NCBI RefSeq assembly: GCF_019802255.1
Contig: NZ_JAHYSS010000006.1
Coordinates: forward strand, 310,001 to 374,000
Reading direction: 5' to 3'
Source: Pedobacter polysacchareus
GTDB taxonomy: Bacteria > Bacteroidota > Bacteroidia > Sphingobacteriales > Sphingobacteriaceae
Length of the DNA stretch: 64,000 bases
The notes beneath the pieces were generated by a model, which was not told the DNA's origin, searched no databases, and worked only from the letters and a program-made list of their open reading frames with translations. Both the position numbers and the translations under genes were made by a program. Below are positions 17,820-25,537 of this stretch, one piece after another; the stretch's first letter is position 1, and every line of letters begins with the position of its first letter.

Positions 17820-18755
17820 ATGAAAAATGAAATTTTAGGTATCCACCACATTACTGCAATCGCAGGCAATGCAAAGAAAAATTATGATTTTTACACCCGC
17901 ATATTAGGCTTGAGGCTGGTAAAAAAAACCGTCAATTTTGATGATCCAAACACGTACCATTTTTATTATGGTGATGAATATGGAACTCCAGGAAGTATTT
18001 TAACCTTCTTCCCATGGGAAGGCATTGGCGCTGGCCGTCGAGGAACCAGACAGGTGACTGAGATTGGGTATAGTGTTCCTGCAGGAAGTCTTGATTTCTG
18101 GCAAAAAAGATTAGAAGAGAACAATGTTATTTATAATAAACCTGCGGTAAAATTCGGAGAAAGGTATCTGACCTTTTTAGATCCTGATGGGTTAAAATTT
18201 GAATTAACAGAAGCGCAAAGTCCAGATAGCAGGCCGCAGTGGGAAACTAAAGAAGTGACGAAAGCACATGCGACGCATGGATTTCACCACATCACCATTA
18301 CCAGCAATAAAATAGAAGCAACCGCAGCAATTCTGACCGGTGTTTTTGGCTACAGATTACTGACTAAAGAGGTGAACCGCTCCCGTTTTATTACGGATGC
18401 AGTGGAACATGCGGCTATTGTGGATTTAGTAGAAGCACCAGGTGAAGGGATTGGTCATGTGGCAGGTGGCTCTGTACACCATGTTGCCTTTAGGGTAAAA
18501 GACGAAGAAACACTGATGTATTTCAGAGATCAGATTGTAAAACTGGGTTTGAACATCACGGAGAAAATCGATCGTAATTACTTCTATTCATTATATTTCC
18601 GCGAACCAGGAGGTGTACTTTTTGAATTAGCGACCGACAATCCAGGATTCACTATTGATGAACCTTTGGAAGAGTTAGGCACGCATTTAAAATTGCCTGC
18701 ACAATACGAAAGTAACCGTACCATCATTGAAGGTATTTTACCAAAATTAGATTAA
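17820..18755 (+). CDS. Ring-cleaving dioxygenase, VOC superfamily (MhqO/MhqA-like)
   Basis: The 311-residue protein has two tandem glyoxalase/VOC halves. The first runs at about residues 6-135 (GIHHITAIAGNAKKNYDFY, GLRLVKKTVNFDDP, YLTFLDPDGLKFELTE). The second runs at about 155-285 (HGFHHITITSNKI, GSVHHVAFRVKDEE, REPGGVLFELATDNPGF). His and Glu at the strand ends are the expected metal ligands. Family members open hydroquinone or catechol rings or detoxify quinones. The gene is first in a four-gene run; the hydrolase starts 1 base after its stop. This dioxygenase-hydrolase order matches Mhq-type quinone-resistance operons, which supports the role by context. Confidence 0.88.
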   Translation: MKNEILGIHHITAIAGNAKKNYDFYTRILGLRLVKKTVNFDDPNTYHFYYGDEYGTPGSILTFFPWEGIGAGRRGTRQVTEIGYSVPAGSLDFWQKRLEENNVIYNKPAVKFGERYLTFLDPDGLKFELTEAQSPDSRPQWETKEVTKAHATHGFHHITITSNKIEATAAILTGVFGYRLLTKEVNRSRFITDAVEHAAIVDLVEAPGEGIGHVAGGSVHHVAFRVKDEETLMYFRDQIVKLGLNITEKIDRNYFYSLYFREPGGVLFELATDNPGFTIDEPLEELGTHLKLPAQYESNRTIIEGILPKLD

Positions 18756-18756
18756 T

Positions 18757-19392
18757 ATGTATATCCATCATAAAAATATCAGTACTGCCGGATTGCCTGT
18801 GGATTCGGCAGCAAAAGCGATCATCTTTTTGCATGGCCGAGGCGCGTCTGCAACAGACATCCTTTCCCTGAATCAACATTTACAAGTAAATGATGCCGCA
18901 TTGTTTGCACCACAGGCTACAAACCATAGCTGGTATCCTTATAGTTTTATGGCTCCGGCTGCAGAAAATCAGCCGGCACTTGATTCCGCGCTATCAGTCG
19001 TCAAAGAATTAGTAGAAGAAATTGAGGCACAAGGGATTCCTCAAAACAAAATCTTCTTTGTAGGGTTTTCACAAGGAGCATGTCTGACTTTAGAATATGT
19101 GACTAGAAATGCAGGACGATACGGGGGTGTGGTGGCTTTTACAGGTGGATTAATTGGGGAACAGCTTGACTTATCTAATTATTCCGGAGATTTTGAACAA
19201 ACGCCAATATTCATCAGCACTGGAGATCCGGATCAGCATGTACCTGTATCCAGGGTAAATGAGAGTAAAAAGATACTGGAAGAAATGAATGCACAGGTCA
19301 CTGTCAGCATTTATCCAGGAAGAGTTCATACCATTAGTAAAGCAGAGTTGGAATTGGCCAGAACCTTGGTTTTTCAAATCACAAATAATTAA
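18757..19392 (+). CDS. Alpha/beta hydrolase, phospholipase/carboxylesterase family (MhqD-like)
   Basis: The 211-residue alpha/beta hydrolase keeps the full triad: Ser in VGFSQGA, Asp in STGDPDQHVP and His in GRVHTIS. The oxyanion region reads IFLHGRGASATD. Length and motifs fit the Abhydrolase_2 carboxylesterase family. It follows the dioxygenase by one base, so it probably hydrolyses the ring-cleavage product or an ester conjugate; the true substrate is unknown. Confidence 0.88.
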   Translation: MYIHHKNISTAGLPVDSAAKAIIFLHGRGASATDILSLNQHLQVNDAALFAPQATNHSWYPYSFMAPAAENQPALDSALSVVKELVEEIEAQGIPQNKIFFVGFSQGACLTLEYVTRNAGRYGGVVAFTGGLIGEQLDLSNYSGDFEQTPIFISTGDPDQHVPVSRVNESKKILEEMNAQVTVSIYPGRVHTISKAELELARTLVFQITNN

Positions 19393-19402
19393 GATTATAA
19401 TT

Positions 19403-20119
19403 ATGGCACAGACCGTATTACATAAAGCAGACAGCCGCAGCACAGCAGACCATGGCTGGTTAAAGAGTTTTCAAACCTTCAGTTTTGGAGGATATTATAA
19501 CCCGGAACGCATTCATTTTGGAGCGTTAAGGGTATTAAATGACGATAAAATTGATGGAGGCACCGGATTTGGGGAGCATCCTCACGACAATATGGAGATC
19601 ATTTCCATAGTATTGGAAGGTGGCTTGAAACATGAAGACAGCATGCACAATGTGGCCATTATTGAGCCAGGGGAGATTCAGGTGATGAGTGCCGGAACAG
19701 GCATTTACCATCAGGAATATAATAAGGAAGAAAATGTGCCTGCCAAATTCTTACAGATCTGGCTGTTTCCAAATCAAAGGAATGTAACACCTAGATATCA
19801 GCAGGAACGTTACGACACCACTTTATTGCCAAACCAGTTTATTCAGATTTTATCTCCTGATAAAAACGATGCGGGCGTATGGATTTATCAGGATGCCTGG
19901 TTTCATCTGGGAAAATTTGATGCTGGATTAAAAACCGACTATACTTTGAAACGTAAAGAGAACGGAGTGTATGTTTTTGTGATTAAGGGATCGATCCAGG
20001 TAAACGGACAGGATTTGGCAGAACGTGATGGTTTGGGAATCTGGGAGGTTGACAAACTGGACATCAATATATTAACAGATGCGGAAGTACTCTTAATGGA
20101 AGTACCCATGAATTATTAA
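19403..20119 (+). CDS. Pirin family protein (YhhW-like quercetinase type)
   Basis: The 238-residue protein begins at ATG 19403, where homology to pirins starts (MAQTVLHKADSRSTADHGWL); an upstream in-frame start would overlap the hydrolase gene. The N-terminal cupin holds the metal-binding residues of the family: GFGEHPHDNMEIIS, LKHEDSMHN and GTGIYHQEYN. A second cupin follows (WFHLGKFDAG). Bacterial pirins of this type can oxidise flavonols and related phenolics with oxygen. It lies 10 bases after the hydrolase stop, in keeping with an operon against phenolic or quinone compounds. Confidence 0.9.
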   Translation: MAQTVLHKADSRSTADHGWLKSFQTFSFGGYYNPERIHFGALRVLNDDKIDGGTGFGEHPHDNMEIISIVLEGGLKHEDSMHNVAIIEPGEIQVMSAGTGIYHQEYNKEENVPAKFLQIWLFPNQRNVTPRYQQERYDTTLLPNQFIQILSPDKNDAGVWIYQDAWFHLGKFDAGLKTDYTLKRKENGVYVFVIKGSIQVNGQDLAERDGLGIWEVDKLDINILTDAEVLLMEVPMNY

Positions 20120-20123
20120 GTCC

Positions 20124-20429
20124 ATGAAAAAGAAAGAAATATTGGTGATGTGCTGTCACAAGGAAATTTTAGCCACCTTAATCCGACTGATTGAAAAATC
20201 CGGAGAATTTGCAGTTGCCGGTGCGGCAACTGCAGCAGAAGCACTGAACAGCTTTCGTTCCCGGGCTTTTGACCTCGTATTAATGGGTGCTGGCCTGGCT
20301 CCGGAAGCGGAGCAGGAACTGGAAAGAGAATTAAAAAAAATAAGACCAGAAACCCCTGTGGTATACCACTTTGGAGGCGGAAGCGGCTTACTTTTCACAG
20401 AGATCAAACAAGGTCTGGATCAGACCTAA
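20124..20429 (+). CDS. Degenerate response-regulator receiver (pseudo-receiver)
   Basis: This 101-residue protein follows a receiver-like pattern: strand 1 (EILVMCC), helix 1, strand 2 (FAVAGAATAAEAL), strand 3 (FDLVLMGAGLAPE) and strand 4 (PVVYHFGGG). The acidic pair after strand 1 is replaced by Cys-Cys. The phospho-Asp position is Met or Gly, and the strand-5 lysine is absent because the protein is about 20 residues short. It therefore cannot be a normal phosphorylated receiver. It starts 4 bases after the pirin stop, and an intrinsic terminator overlaps its last codons. It may bind a ligand or partner to sense quinone stress; this is inference from context. A decaying gene is the alternative. 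Confidence 0.65.
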   Translation: MKKKEILVMCCHKEILATLIRLIEKSGEFAVAGAATAAEALNSFRSRAFDLVLMGAGLAPEAEQELERELKKIRPETPVVYHFGGGSGLLFTEIKQGLDQT

Positions 20430-20438
20430 TGTTTTTTT
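20411..20438 (+). terminator. Intrinsic terminator built into the end of the pseudo-receiver gene
   Basis: AGGTCTG-GAT-CAGACCT is a perfect 7-bp stem with a 3-base loop, followed after AAT by G and seven T. The right arm overlaps the stop codon (20427-20429). It ends the dioxygenase operon. Confidence 0.75.
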
Positions 20439-20488
20439 ATTGTTTTATATTGATGTTTAGCATCTTTAAATGGTCGATTTTTTGTTAT

Positions 20489-20521
20489 TTTGAGTGTTAT
20501 TAATACACCGAGCTATCTTTA
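20489..20521 (+). promoter_or_regulatory. Promoter of the glucokinase-gnd-zwf operon
   Basis: TTTG at 20489-20492 and TATCTTTA at 20514-20521 are separated by 21 bases. This fits the Bacteroidota pattern TTTG-N19-21-TAnnTTTG with one mismatch. The start codon is 12 bases further on. Confidence 0.6.
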
Positions 20522-20533
20522 CATCAATTACAC

Positions 20534-21295
20534 ATGCCTGCAGCAAAGAAAAACAGCAACATTTTATCCATCGACATAGGTGGAACCAGCATTAAGGCTT
20601 GTATTTTAGATGTTAAAGGGGAACTCCTTTCTGAATATACCAAAATTCCTACTCCAAAAAACTCTAGCCCGGAGGTAGTCATCAAATGTATCAAGGAACT
20701 GGCTTCAAAGCTGGACCAGTCATTTGTTAAAATTTCTATCGGTTTTCCTGGATATGTGAAATGTGGTGTGGTACTTACCGCTCCTAATCTGGCAAAGAAC
20801 AAATGGAACAATGTGGACCTTGCCCAACAGATCAGTGATACTTTTGGCAAACCGGTGCGTTTGGTTAATGATGCCGATCAGCAGGCCTTAGGGGTAGTAT
20901 CAGGAAAAGGTTTTGAAATTGTATTTACAGTAGGCACCGGTTTCGGCACTGCCTTATTATACGACGGCGACCTGCTTCCTCACCTGGAACTCGCACACTT
21001 TCCTATCAGCAAGAATAAAGACTACGACGATTACATCGGCGACAGAGGTTTTAACAAAGTTGGGAAGAAAGATTGGAATGAACGCTTACAGCGCGTGATC
21101 GAAATTTATAAAACCGTATTTAATTACGATACCCTATATATCGGTGGTGGCAATTCAAAAGAAATTACTTTTCAGTTAGACCCTAACATCATACTCGTTT
21201 CCAATAAAGACGGAATCAAGGGTGGTGCAAAGTTATGGGACCTGGAAGATAAATTTCATGTATTTACTACTCACCCTAAAATAAACAACAAATAA
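20534..21295 (+). CDS. ROK-family glucokinase, polyphosphate-glucokinase-like
   Basis: The 253-residue ROK/ASKHA kinase carries the phosphate-1 motif (SIDIGGTSIKA), the sugar-site segments (SIGFPGYVKCGVV, APNLAKNKW, LVNDADQQALG) and the phosphate-2 loop (FTVGTGFGTALL), then IGGGNSKE near the end. It lacks the zinc-cysteine motif of ordinary ROK kinases and is short. The order and wording match polyphosphate glucokinases (GVVLTAPNL, HLELAHF, KKDWNERLQRV). It should make glucose 6-phosphate from glucose, possibly with polyphosphate as donor; donor choice cannot be read from sequence. Its stop overlaps the gnd start by one base (TAATG), so translation is coupled. Confidence 0.82.
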   Translation: MPAAKKNSNILSIDIGGTSIKACILDVKGELLSEYTKIPTPKNSSPEVVIKCIKELASKLDQSFVKISIGFPGYVKCGVVLTAPNLAKNKWNNVDLAQQISDTFGKPVRLVNDADQQALGVVSGKGFEIVFTVGTGFGTALLYDGDLLPHLELAHFPISKNKDYDDYIGDRGFNKVGKKDWNERLQRVIEIYKTVFNYDTLYIGGGNSKEITFQLDPNIILVSNKDGIKGGAKLWDLEDKFHVFTTHPKINNK

Positions 21296-22707
21296 TGAAC
21301 AAGTACACTTTAGGAATGATTGGCCTGGGCACGATGGGCCGCAATTTATTGCTTAACATGGCCGACAATGGCTATTCTGTAACCGGTTACGACAAGAGTC
21401 CTGACATGTTAAAGAAGCTGGAAGAGGACGGAAAAGCACATCAATTGAAAGGTTTTGCCGTGCTGGAAGACTTTATACAGAGTTTAGAATTGCCAAGAAG
21501 AATCGTTCTTCTGGTACCAGCAGGTGCGATTGTAGACAGTGTAATTCAAGAGCTTGTTCCATTATTGGATAAAGGTGACCTGATCATTGACAGTGGAAAT
21601 TCTCATTTCACAGATACCAGCAGAAGAGCCGAAGAACTTGCAGCACAAGGACTCCATTTCTTTGGTATGGGTATTTCTGGTGGTGAAGAAGGTGCAAGAT
21701 TTGGTCCTAGTATGATGCCTGGTGGTGACAAAGAAGCTTACAATGCGGTTAAACCAATTCTTGAAGCAGTTTCTGCGAAAGTAAACGGCGATCCTTGTGT
21801 AGCATATATCGGCCCTGGTGCTTCTGGTCATTTCGTGAAAATGGTGCATAACGGTATTGAGTATAGTGTAATGCAAATCCTTGCGGAAACTTATGACTTG
21901 TTGAAAAACAGCCTTGGTTATAACAACGAGCAGATTTATGCTACTTTCGAAAAATGGAACAACGGCAGGTTGAAGTCCTTCTTATTAGAGGTGACCAAAG
22001 ACATCTTCAAAGTGAAAGATGTGAAATCTGGTGGTTATCTGATTGATGTGATCAAAGATCAGGCGAAATCTAAAGGTACTGGAAAATGGACTTCACAGGT
22101 TTCTATGGATCTGCAATTGCCAATTCCAACGATTAATGAGTCGGTGAGTTCAAGAGATCTTTCTAAATTCAAAACTTTACGCGTTGCTTTAGGTGCAGCA
22201 TTGCCTCATCCATCACAAAAAGTGGAAAACACTGAAGAATTTGAAGCACATTTAGAGCAAGCGCTTTATTTTGCCATGATCACTTCTTATGCGCAAGGCT
22301 TACATTTATTAGCACAAGCTTCTATTGAATATAAATATGAACTGAACTTACAAGAGATCTCACAGATCTGGCGTGGTGGATGTATCATCAGAGCGGTATT
22401 GTTAGAAGATATTTATCAGGCTTATAAGAAACAACCTGAGCTTCCTCATTTATACTCAGATGAAAGTATTCAGAAACAGTTAAAAGATATCTTGCCAGGA
22501 ACTAGAAATGTGGTCATTACTGCTATCCAACATGGTATTGCCGTACCTTGTTATGCTTCCGCTCTGACTTATTATGACTCGTTAAGAACTGCAAATTCGC
22601 CTTTAAACTTAACGCAGGCACAAAGAGACTTTTTTGGTGCACATACTTTTGAACGCACAGACGAAGAAGGTATTTTCCATGCCAACTGGAACGAAAATAA
22701 CCTATAA
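21295..22707 (+). CDS. gnd: 6-phosphogluconate dehydrogenase, decarboxylating
   Basis: The 470-residue length is standard for the enzyme. The NADP-binding loop reads GLGTMGRNLLLNMADNG. Family signatures follow: DSGNSHFTDTSRR, GMGISGGEEGARFGPSMMPG (substrate loop), GHFVKMVHNGIEYSVMQ with the catalytic Lys, and IWRGGCIIRA near the C-terminus. It oxidises 6-phosphogluconate to ribulose 5-phosphate, CO2 and NADPH in the cytoplasm. The ATG at 21295 shares a base with the preceding stop. It sits between the glucokinase-like gene and zwf, forming the oxidative pentose phosphate operon. Confidence 0.97.
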   Translation: MNKYTLGMIGLGTMGRNLLLNMADNGYSVTGYDKSPDMLKKLEEDGKAHQLKGFAVLEDFIQSLELPRRIVLLVPAGAIVDSVIQELVPLLDKGDLIIDSGNSHFTDTSRRAEELAAQGLHFFGMGISGGEEGARFGPSMMPGGDKEAYNAVKPILEAVSAKVNGDPCVAYIGPGASGHFVKMVHNGIEYSVMQILAETYDLLKNSLGYNNEQIYATFEKWNNGRLKSFLLEVTKDIFKVKDVKSGGYLIDVIKDQAKSKGTGKWTSQVSMDLQLPIPTINESVSSRDLSKFKTLRVALGAALPHPSQKVENTEEFEAHLEQALYFAMITSYAQGLHLLAQASIEYKYELNLQEISQIWRGGCIIRAVLLEDIYQAYKKQPELPHLYSDESIQKQLKDILPGTRNVVITAIQHGIAVPCYASALTYYDSLRTANSPLNLTQAQRDFFGAHTFERTDEEGIFHANWNENNL

Positions 22708-22740
22708 ATAACCCAGTGAACTAATACAACAATTTCACAA

Positions 22741-24252
22741 ATGAAAACAAGCATCAACGTCAACCCAACCATAATCGTCATTTTTGGTGGTACCGGTGAT
22801 TTAAATTTGCGCAAACTTGCGCCTGCACTTTACAATCTATATGCGGATGGTTTTATGCCGTCAAAATTCGAGATTATTGGTACAGCCCGAAAGAAGCTTA
22901 CGGATGATGACTTCAGAAAAACACTAATGGGCGGTGTAAACAGCTTTTCAAGGTCCGGTAAGGTGAAAGAAGAGAAGTGGAGCAAATTTGCAGCACATAT
23001 TTCTTATAGTCCTGTAGATGTGGAAGCGCCGGAAACTTTTGGTGTTTTAAAAGCTAATATTGAAAAGTTCAAGGAGGAATTTGGACCAACAACACAGGTA
23101 CTTTATTACCTGGCAGTAGCGCCAAACCTTTTCCCACTAATTGCGAAATGTCTTTCTGAATATGAACTGGCAGGTGATGAAGACAATTGCAGAATTGTAA
23201 TTGAGAAGCCTTTTGGAAGAGATTTAGAGACTGCAAGAGAACTGAATGAGATTCTTACCGGCATCTTTACCGAGAAACAGATCTATCGTATCGACCATTA
23301 TCTAGGTAAAGAAACTGTACAAAATATCATGGCTTTCCGCTTTGCGAACTCCTTCCTGGAGCCGCTATGGAACCGTACTTATATTGATCACGTACAGATT
23401 TCTGTAACCGAGCAATTGGGTGTTGGCGAAAGAGGCGGTTACTATGAAAGTGCGGGTGCATTAAGGGATATGATCCAGAATCACCTGTTGCAATTGCTTT
23501 GTCTGATCGGAATGGAAACGCCAATTAACTTTGACGCCGATGAGATCAGAAATAAAAAAGTAGATGTATTGAAAGCGATGCGTCCTTTTAGTCCGGAGGA
23601 CATCAGGTTTAGTACCGTCCGCGGACAGTATTCTAAGGGATGGGTTGAAGGAAAAGAAGTACCAGGATACAGACATGAAACAGGTGTTGATCCAGATTCT
23701 AATACCGAAACATTTGCTGCGATTAAGTTCTTCGTGGACAACTGGAGATGGCAGGGCATTCCTTTCTATGTACGTACAGGAAAGCGCTTGTTCCAGACTT
23801 CTTCATTGATCACGATTCAGTTTAAAGATGTACCTCACCAGGTATTCCCTTCTGCGGTAACTGAACACTGGCAGCAAAACAGGCTGATCATCAGCATCCA
23901 GCCAGAAATGAGTATCCGTTTACAGGTACAGGCAAAAAGACCAGGTTTAGACATGGTATTAAACCCTGTAGATATGGTTTTCGATTACAAAGGAACGTAT
24001 TCTTCTCAAGCTCCTGAAGCTTATGAAACCTTGTTATTGGATGTCATGACAGGTGATCAAACGCAGTTTATGCGTGCCGATCAGGTAGAAAGTGCCTGGG
24101 AATTGCTAATGCCTATCGTGAATGCATGGGGCACTAAAAAATCATTGAGCTTCCCGAATTATCATGCAGACTCATGGGGTCCGGAAGATGCAGAAGCATT
24201 GATTGCCAGAGATGGCTTCCACTGGTTCACTTTACCATTGAAAGAAGATTAA
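22741..24252 (+). CDS. zwf: Glucose-6-phosphate 1-dehydrogenase
   Basis: The 503 residues cover the whole enzyme. The nucleotide-binding start is VIFGGTGDLNLRKLAPALY. The active-site signature is RIDHYLGKETVQN with the catalytic His and substrate Lys. EKPFGRDLETA and TGKRLFQTSS are also typical. It makes 6-phosphogluconolactone and NADPH, the first oxidative step. It lies 33 bases after gnd. A hairpin after its stop (24279-24322) separates it from pgl and may lower downstream expression. Confidence 0.97.
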   Translation: MKTSINVNPTIIVIFGGTGDLNLRKLAPALYNLYADGFMPSKFEIIGTARKKLTDDDFRKTLMGGVNSFSRSGKVKEEKWSKFAAHISYSPVDVEAPETFGVLKANIEKFKEEFGPTTQVLYYLAVAPNLFPLIAKCLSEYELAGDEDNCRIVIEKPFGRDLETARELNEILTGIFTEKQIYRIDHYLGKETVQNIMAFRFANSFLEPLWNRTYIDHVQISVTEQLGVGERGGYYESAGALRDMIQNHLLQLLCLIGMETPINFDADEIRNKKVDVLKAMRPFSPEDIRFSTVRGQYSKGWVEGKEVPGYRHETGVDPDSNTETFAAIKFFVDNWRWQGIPFYVRTGKRLFQTSSLITIQFKDVPHQVFPSAVTEHWQQNRLIISIQPEMSIRLQVQAKRPGLDMVLNPVDMVFDYKGTYSSQAPEAYETLLLDVMTGDQTQFMRADQVESAWELLMPIVNAWGTKKSLSFPNYHADSWGPEDAEALIARDGFHWFTLPLKED

Positions 24253-24278
24253 AAACATAAAATAAACATTGTTCAAGA

Positions 24279-24322
24279 GGCTAATCCTGATACGGTCTAC
24301 ACCGATTTAGGATTAGCCTTTT
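24279..24322 (+). terminator. Hairpin between zwf and pgl, possible attenuating terminator
   Basis: GGCTAATCCT (24279-24288) pairs perfectly with AGGATTAGCC (24309-24318). The loop holds a further CGGT/ACCG pairing. Only four T follow, so it may be a partial terminator or a processing site that sets a lower pgl level. Confidence 0.6.
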
Positions 24323-24342
24323 AGCTAATAAAACAGATACGA

Positions 24343-25068
24343 ATGAACTTATTGATTTATAAAACCCAGGAAGAATTACAGCAGGATTTAGTGGATTATA
24401 TTGTTGCAATTGCCAACAAAGCGATTGAAGAACAAGGCTATTTCAATTTTGTACTGACCGGGGGCAACTCTCCAAAAGAATTGTACCACTCACTGGCTAC
24501 AACCTATAAAGATAAAATCGACTGGACTAAAGTATATTTCTTCTTCGGCGATGAACGAAATGTGATGCCTGATCATGAAAGCTATAACGGCTTAATGGCA
24601 AAAAGAGCGATGCTCGACCTGCTAGAAATTCCTGCAAATCAGATTTTTTATGTAGATACTACCCTTGCTCCTGAAAAAGCAGCAATCGAGTATACAAAAG
24701 CAATTAATGCCCATTTCGATGGTGCTGACCTTTGTTTCGACCTGATTTTGTTAGGTATGGGTGATGATGCACATACAGCTTCCCTATTTCCAGGAACTAC
24801 CATCCTGAATAATAAAGAGGTAGAAGTAGACTCGGTGTTTGTAGAAAAACTGTCTACTTACCGCATCAGCTTTACTGCTCCTCTAATCAATAAAGCCAAG
24901 AATATTGCATTCTTAGTATTTGGTGAGAATAAAGCAAAAGCAGTGAAACATGTGATCGAAGATCAAAAGAAAAACCCAAAGTTATATCCTACACAATTGA
25001 TTAAGCCAGTAGACGGAAGTGTGACCTGGTTTTTAGATGATGCTGCCGCAGCATTGTTAGATCACTAA
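24343..25068 (+). CDS. pgl: 6-phosphogluconolactonase
   Basis: The 241-residue protein belongs to the DevB/SOL-type glucosamine-6-phosphate isomerase-like fold. Motifs: FVLTGGNSPKELYHSL, KVYFFFGDERNVMPDHESYN, and LDLILLGMGDDAHTASLFPG near the middle (with F in place of the first L). It hydrolyses 6-phosphogluconolactone, completing the oxidative pentose phosphate branch begun by zwf. It is last in the operon and followed by a strong terminator. The start at 24343 directly precedes the conserved N-terminus. Confidence 0.94.
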   Translation: MNLLIYKTQEELQQDLVDYIVAIANKAIEEQGYFNFVLTGGNSPKELYHSLATTYKDKIDWTKVYFFFGDERNVMPDHESYNGLMAKRAMLDLLEIPANQIFYVDTTLAPEKAAIEYTKAINAHFDGADLCFDLILLGMGDDAHTASLFPGTTILNNKEVEVDSVFVEKLSTYRISFTAPLINKAKNIAFLVFGENKAKAVKHVIEDQKKNPKLYPTQLIKPVDGSVTWFLDDAAAALLDH

Positions 25069-25090
25069 GCTATATTTTTAAAATCGGTTG

Positions 25091-25130
25091 AAAAGACCGG
25101 CTTCCAAGCTGGATTGCCGGTCTTTTTTTT
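25091..25130 (+). terminator. Strong intrinsic terminator after pgl
   Basis: AAAAGACCGGC pairs with GCCGGTCTTTT around a 14-base loop, and the T-run extends to 25130 (eight T). Confidence 0.9.
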
Positions 25131-25537
25131 GTAATCGCCATGATTTTCGTTAAGCCATCGTTCCGGCTTACAATCTATAAATATTGAGGTGTTTTGAGCA
25201 CATCATTCCCCAGAAAACAACAAATACTATTGCATTACAAGCAATAATCCGCGTTCCAGGATTAAATTAATTTGACAGCACTATAGTTGTCTTTTAGCGA
25301 AACCCTAAAAAAGCGGATCAATTTTTCTAATAAAGAAATATTTACCACATAAATCAACCAAGTAAGGCGTCAATTACGCCTTTTTACTTCCAATAGGAAT
25401 AAAATACGTAAATCTTAAAACGATAATGAACAATTTGAACAGCCGTTAAACCCTTATTCTCTATTATGTTTGAGGTAATGTAAAAATTAGCTGTTTTATT
25501 AGCCTGAGGCTCATAAAACAACCGAAACCTCTCTAAA
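25131..25537. promoter_or_regulatory. Intergenic region upstream of the adhesin-like trio
   Basis: The 407 bases hold no gene I can support. A plus-strand TATGTTTG box at 25465-25472 matches TAnnTTTG and would give a leader of about 60 bases before the start at 25538; the nearest TTTG upstream is too far for a standard -33. The rest is AT-rich. Confidence 0.4.

Noticed and set aside
19289..19402. Upstream start for the pirin gene
   Set aside because: It would overlap the hydrolase gene by over 100 bases; pirin homology begins at 19403.
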